Assembly: GCA_016716135.1 (NCBI GenBank)
Contig: JADJWX010000002.1
Location: 496,001-560,000, forward strand
DNA length: 64,000 nt
DNA from: Lewinellaceae bacterium
GTDB taxonomy: Bacteria; Bacteroidota; Bacteroidia; Chitinophagales; Saprospiraceae
Direction: 5' to 3'
Part shown: piece after piece, positions 60,329 through 64,000 of the stretch
How the letters are laid out: each line of letters begins with the position of its first letter
Numbering within the stretch: position 1 is the first letter of the stretch
Program-made: the position numbers and the translations under genes
Notes under the pieces: generated by a model
Told to the model about the DNA's origin: nothing
The model's input: only the letters and a program-made list of their open reading frames with translations
Database searches by the model: none

Positions 60329-62830
60329 ATGCCTTCGCTGTTCCGGTATTCCCTGCTTACCCTGATCTTCCTCGTCTCCACCAGCCAAATCCTCCCCGCA
60401 CAAATCAATTGCTGGACCGATGTCCGGGAAGCCGACATCCAGGCCGACCCGGCCGACCGCCTGCTCATCCCGGATGCCTACCGGACCCTTGAACTGGATT
60501 TTGCAAAAATGGACCTGCTACTCCAGTCTGCGCCAACGGAAGAGGCCTTCCAACAAGGTGCGAACGGGATCATCCTGGCCTTTCCCATGCCGGATGGCTC
60601 CACGGTAAATTTTGAAATCTGGAAAACCACAGTGTTGCACCCGCAATTGCAGGCCAAATTTCCCCAAATACGCGCCTACGCCGGCAGAAGTACCGACCAC
60701 CCGGGCATGCTCGCCCGAATCGACATTTCACCATACGGCTTCCACGCCATGTTTTTAAACACGGGAACAGGCGCCGTTTTTATTGACCCGTATGCCCGCG
60801 GGACGCTCATGGAGTACATTTGTTTTTTCAAAAAAGATCACCCCAGGCGCCTTTCCGACGCTTTTATTTGCCACACCGACGACCCGATAGTGATCGACCC
60901 GCCCAACCAGGTCAGCGACCGGGCCGGCGACTGCGGCAACCGGCGGGAATACCAACTCGCCCTGGCCTGCACCGGTGAATACGCCAATTTTCACGGTGCC
61001 TTCGGAGCCAACAAAGCCCCCGCCCTGGCAGCTATGAACACCAGCATGAACCGGGTAAACGGCGTATACGAACGCGATGCCGGAATTCGGATGATCATCA
61101 TCCCGAATAACGACGCCGTCATTTTTACCGACCCGGATACCGACCCCTACACCAACGACGACGGCGGAATTATGCTGGGTGAAAACCAAAGCACCTGCGA
61201 TGCCATTATTGGTACGAACAATTACGATATCGGACATGTATTCAGCACCGGCGGTGGCGGTATTGCCACGCTGAACAGCCCTTGCAACGTGAACTGGAAA
61301 GCCCGGGGTGTTACCGGTCTGCCCAGCCCGGTTGGCGATATATTCGACATCGACTATGTTTCCCATGAAATGGGGCATCAGTTTGGCGCCCAGCATACGC
61401 AGTACAACAACTGCAACCGGTCTGGCCCCTCAGCTATGGAACCCGGCAGCGCATCCACCATCATGGGCTACGCCGGAATTTGTTCGCCAAACGTCCAGTC
61501 TAGCAGCGACGATTATTTCCATGCCCGCAGCCTGCAACAGATCGGCAATTTTGTCACAGGCTCCGGCGGTACTTGCGCCACCCTGGTGCCCACGGGCAAC
61601 GCTGCGCCGAATGTGCCGAACCTTGTCAACCGCTCCATCCCGCATTCCACGCCGTTTCTCCTGACCGGCTCGGCCACCGATCCCAATGGCAACCCCCTGA
61701 GTTATTGTTGGGAGCAAATGAATGCCTGGTCCAACCCGACGCAGCCCATGCCGCCCGAATCGACCAATAGTTCCGGCCCGATGTTCCGGTCGTTTTCACC
61801 AGATGGCAATAATTACCGGTACTGCCCGCGCTTTGAGGATGTGCTTTCCGGATTTGATTTCGACTGGGAGGAACTGCCCTCGGTCAACCGCACCCTGAGT
61901 TGGCGCTTGACGGTACGCGATAACAACCCTGCCGGTGGTTGTACCACAGAACGAAATATGAATGTCACGACCTCCGGTAGCATTGGCCCGTTTGAAGTGA
62001 CCAGCCCGAACGGCGGCGAAAGTTTTCCGGGCAATTCCACCCAAACCATCACCTGGAATGTAGCCGGTTCCAATAATGCACCGGTCAGCTGCGCCAACGT
62101 CGCTATTTTGCTTTCGCTCAATGGCGGTGCCTCGTTCAGCACCCTGGTGGGCAGCACGCCAAACGACGGCTCCGAAACTATCACATTTAATGCGCCGGTG
62201 ACCAGCCAGGCCCGTATCATGATCCAGGCTGTGGGCAACATTTTTTACGATGTGTCCGACAACAACTTTTCGTTTTCGTTGCCGCTGCCCATCGAGTTGA
62301 TTTCGTTCAACGCTGCTGCGCAGCAAAACAAGGTGCGCCTCGACTGGGAAACGGCCACTGAAAAAGATAACCGCGGGTTTTATGTGGAGCGCAGTGTGGA
62401 AAACGCCGCTGCTTTTGCCACCATCGGTTGGGTACCCGGCGCCGGAACGACCAACACTGCGCAGCGCTATACTTTTTTTGACAGCGATGCAAAACCCAAT
62501 TTCAACTACTACTACCGCCTGCGGCAAACCGATTTTGACGGGCAGGAGCAGTATTCGCCGATCCGTGCCGTTTTGCTGGAAGGTACCGGCGGCACGTTAC
62601 TGGTGCTGCCGAATCCGGCTTCCGAAAACATCCGCGTGGAGGTACCGGCCGGTGGCGCTGAATTGTTCGGGAATATTGAAATCCTGGACTTGAAAGGCGG
62701 CCTGGTTAGCACTCAACCGATCCAAAACCGCAGCTTCGAACTGGATGTTTCGGGTTTTGAAACGGGCCTGTATTTTATCCGGGTACTGGTGGAAGGGCGT
62801 GTTTTTCGCGGGGTGTTTTTGCGCCAGTAA
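60329..62830 (+). CDS. Secreted reprolysin-type zinc metalloprotease with T9SS sorting domain
   Basis: The protein has 833 aa. Signal peptide 1-25 (ILPAQ). A propeptide-like region (26-200) is followed by an M12B-like catalytic domain with HEMGHQFGAQH (H346, E347, H350, H356) and the Met-turn STIMGY (M379). Then come Ig-like/PKD-like beta domains (VTSPNGGESFPGNSTQTITW near 550) and a type A T9SS tail (VLPNPASENIRVEVP ... GLYFIRVLVEGRVFRG). It should be exported by T9SS and anchored or released at the surface to degrade proteins. The start ATG 60329 opens the signal. A hairpin overlaps its stop codon. Confidence 0.92.
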   Translation: MPSLFRYSLLTLIFLVSTSQILPAQINCWTDVREADIQADPADRLLIPDAYRTLELDFAKMDLLLQSAPTEEAFQQGANGIILAFPMPDGSTVNFEIWKTTVLHPQLQAKFPQIRAYAGRSTDHPGMLARIDISPYGFHAMFLNTGTGAVFIDPYARGTLMEYICFFKKDHPRRLSDAFICHTDDPIVIDPPNQVSDRAGDCGNRREYQLALACTGEYANFHGAFGANKAPALAAMNTSMNRVNGVYERDAGIRMIIIPNNDAVIFTDPDTDPYTNDDGGIMLGENQSTCDAIIGTNNYDIGHVFSTGGGGIATLNSPCNVNWKARGVTGLPSPVGDIFDIDYVSHEMGHQFGAQHTQYNNCNRSGPSAMEPGSASTIMGYAGICSPNVQSSSDDYFHARSLQQIGNFVTGSGGTCATLVPTGNAAPNVPNLVNRSIPHSTPFLLTGSATDPNGNPLSYCWEQMNAWSNPTQPMPPESTNSSGPMFRSFSPDGNNYRYCPRFEDVLSGFDFDWEELPSVNRTLSWRLTVRDNNPAGGCTTERNMNVTTSGSIGPFEVTSPNGGESFPGNSTQTITWNVAGSNNAPVSCANVAILLSLNGGASFSTLVGSTPNDGSETITFNAPVTSQARIMIQAVGNIFYDVSDNNFSFSLPLPIELISFNAAAQQNKVRLDWETATEKDNRGFYVERSVENAAAFATIGWVPGAGTTNTAQRYTFFDSDAKPNFNYYYRLRQTDFDGQEQYSPIRAVLLEGTGGTLLVLPNPASENIRVEVPAGGAELFGNIEILDLKGGLVSTQPIQNRSFELDVSGFETGLYFIRVLVEGRVFRGVFLRQ

Positions 62831-62850
62831 CGCCGACTGTTAGTCGGCGT
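62830..62850 (+). repeat. Hairpin overlapping the metalloprotease stop codon
   Basis: A 9-bp stem (ACGCCGACT / AGTCGGCGT) with loop GTT. Its first A is the last base of the TAA stop. An almost identical hairpin overlaps the E2 stop at 63617-63637. Confidence 0.75.
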
Positions 62851-63616
62851 AATAACATGAGTCATCCCGAATTTTTCCATAAAAAAGACCTCGGAGAGGT
62901 CAAATATTTGTAGAAATGCTCCGGTTACCCGTTGCCCGACCTCGGTACCGGCGTGCAATGATTGGTAATATTTGTGGTAACCATTTGGCTTTTAGCATTT
63001 CTCCCTTACGCTTGTGCAGGTTCCTCGCTGCGCTCGGAATGACAATGCGTATTAAATAAAACAGGGAGGGGCGGTAAAACCCGGTAAAGCAACATTTCGT
63101 CGCCCCTTTCTTTTAGCCCAACCATAGTGGGATAGGCTGTGGTCAAAACTGGGGGCGAGGCAATGTTCCTTTTTCCAAATCTTTCGCCCCGGATTCTTAT
63201 AAGGTGGTCTTGTCATTCCGAGTGCAGCAGGAACCTGTCTGCCGAAACGGGAATCCTAAATATAACGCCTTTGCACGCCGGTGAGAGGTCGAATCAGGTG
63301 GCACCCTGTATGCGACCTCTGAGGGTGTCGAGGCTTAAATCGCTGATCTGAGTGCAGCGAGGAACCTGTCTGCTCGAAAGCGGGAATCCTAAATATAACT
63401 TGCCTTTGCACGCCGGTAGAGAGGTCGAATATCCAGGTGGCAACCCCTGTACATGCGACCTCTCCGAGGTCGTCGGGCGCCCTTAAATCTTTGATCTACA
63501 AATATTTGACTTCTCCGAAGTCATTATAAAATTCGGGATGACGCATGTTTGAAAAAAGCAAGTGTAACCCAAGTGCACATCAACATTCGAGTGTGCTCGC
63601 GATTACCCGGGAATTT
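62851..63616. repeat. Repeat field without genes
   Basis: About 770 bp composed of repeats. GACCTCGGAGAGGTC (62887-62901) is followed by AAATATTTGTAGA and is mirrored by GACTTCTCCGAAGTC at 63508-63522. GACCTCTCCGAGGTC is at 63457-63471. GCAGGTTCCTCGCTGCGCTC (63017 onward) is the inverse of the GAGTGCAGC(GA)GGAACCTG copies at 63220 and 63350. No ORF here is supported. Confidence 0.65.
63220..63497 (+). repeat. Imperfect tandem duplication, 130 bp then 148 bp
   Basis: Unit A (63220-63349) and unit B (63350-63497) align end to end. A differs mainly by many one- to two-base gaps, e.g. GCAGC--AGGAACC against GCAGCGAGGAACC and AACGCCTTTG against AACTTGCCTTTG. Both contain GAATCCTAAATATAAC and GCACGCCGGT. 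Confidence 0.8.
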
Positions 63617-63637
63617 ACGCCGACTACCAGTCGACGT
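63617..63637. repeat. Hairpin overlapping the E2 stop codon
   Basis: ACGCCGACT-ACC-AGTCGACGT on the plus strand (one mismatch in the stem). On the coding (minus) strand it starts with the last A of the TAA stop, in the same relation to the gene as the 62830 hairpin. Confidence 0.7.
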
Positions 63638-64000
63638 TACAGCCAGCCCAAAAAAGGTTCTTCCAAAATTGCTTTGAGTTGTTGCAGGAAACGCGCGGCA
63701 TCGGCGCCGTTGATCACCCGGTGATCCCAGCCGATGGTCATGGGCATCATCAGGCGCGGCTCAAATTCTTTCCCATTCCATACCGGTTCAAAAGTTGCGG
63801 CGGTAATACTCAAAATGGCGACTTCCGGCCAGTTGACGATGGAGATCATATTTGTACCGCCGATACCGCCGATATTGGAAATACTGAAGGTGCCGCCTTC
63901 GAGATCCTCCAGTTTGTTTTTCCCATCGCGGGTGCGGCCGCTGAGTGCGCTGAGCTCCACCGAAATTTCCGTCAGGCTTTTTTGATCCACATTCCGGATA
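63637..64000 (-). CDS. 2-oxoacid dehydrogenase E2 acyltransferase, C-terminal part (5' end cut off)
   Basis: The frame is open to the window edge, giving 121 codons including stop. This is the C-terminal half of the lipoamide acyltransferase catalytic domain: IRNVDQKSLTEISVELSALS, LEDLEGGTFSISNIGGIGGT, MISIVNWPEVAILSI, MMPMTIGWDHRVINGADAAR. DHRVINGAD is the active-site region (canonical DHRxxDG, here Asn for the Asp before Gly). It belongs to the E2 of a pyruvate, 2-oxoglutarate or branched-chain complex, and the visible part does not decide which. E1 and E3 genes would lie outside. The GTG at 63990 is not the real start. Confidence 0.92.
   Translation of the reverse strand, partial: IRNVDQKSLTEISVELSALSGRTRDGKNKLEDLEGGTFSISNIGGIGGTNMISIVNWPEVAILSITAATFEPVWNGKEFEPRLMMPMTIGWDHRVINGADAARFLQQLKAILEEPFLGWL

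Noticed and set aside
63220..63497. CRISPR-like repeats
   Set aside because: Only two units, of unequal length and without spacers. Tandem duplication with gaps fits better. No cas genes in the window.

Overview
The window looks like a chromosome fragment of a moderately GC-rich member of the Bacteroidota, possibly the Saprospiria (the class is a guess). The support is two SusC/SusD pairs, two proteins with type IX secretion (T9SS) sorting domains, many lipoproteins, Bacteroidota-only families (DUF2480, the SpoIIM/DUF4129 pair, GHL10), almost no Shine-Dalgarno sequences, and repeated TAnnTTTG (-7) promoter boxes. I saw no rRNA, tRNA, CRISPR array, prophage or replication origin.

Layout. 1-6.5 kb: a truncated PD40 lipoprotein, a PhoD-like phosphatase, scpB, DUF2480, a lytic transglycosylase and a histidine-rich membrane protein. 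6.5-12 kb: a T9SS cargo protein, queG, lpxD and a GHL10 glycosidase. 12-17 kb: a large outer-membrane barrel protein and a broken four-helix-bundle (IVS) gene. 17-26.5 kb: SpoIIM-like and DUF4129 proteins, hemW, mscL, a SnoaL-like protein with a lysine-rich tail, gpmI, a ClC channel and purD. 26.6-37 kb: a beta-helix lipoprotein, Uma2, three glycosyltransferases, a CPBP protease and pdxJ. 37.7-47.3 kb: two tandem susCD pairs. 47.5-50.7 kb: a small membrane protein, a PstS-like lipoprotein and a TPR protein. 50.8-55 kb: a polyglycine-hydrolase-like serine hydrolase, an NAD(P)-binding protein, a second Uma2 and a MOSC protein. 55-57 kb: a decayed IS701-like element and a symmetric palindromic element. 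57-64 kb: recN, thyA, a GxxExxY gene between twin hairpins, a T9SS metalloprotease, an 800-bp repeat field and the end of a 2-oxoacid dehydrogenase E2 gene.

Most genes are housekeeping or envelope functions. The unusual content lies between them: at least eight kinds of palindromic or repeat elements. Some flank small genes of unknown role (GxxExxY, four-helix bundle), some overlap or follow stop codons, and two sit in frame inside a glycosyltransferase gene. The palindrome-flanked GxxExxY gene is the best candidate for an undescribed mobile unit.

Caution on sequence quality: hemW and the SpoIIM gene are each broken by one missing base in a short homopolymer. The IVS gene and the IS701 transposase carry several frameshifts, and the second susC carries a 74-bp insertion containing a 37-bp duplication. 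Some of these may be sequencing or assembly errors rather than biology.
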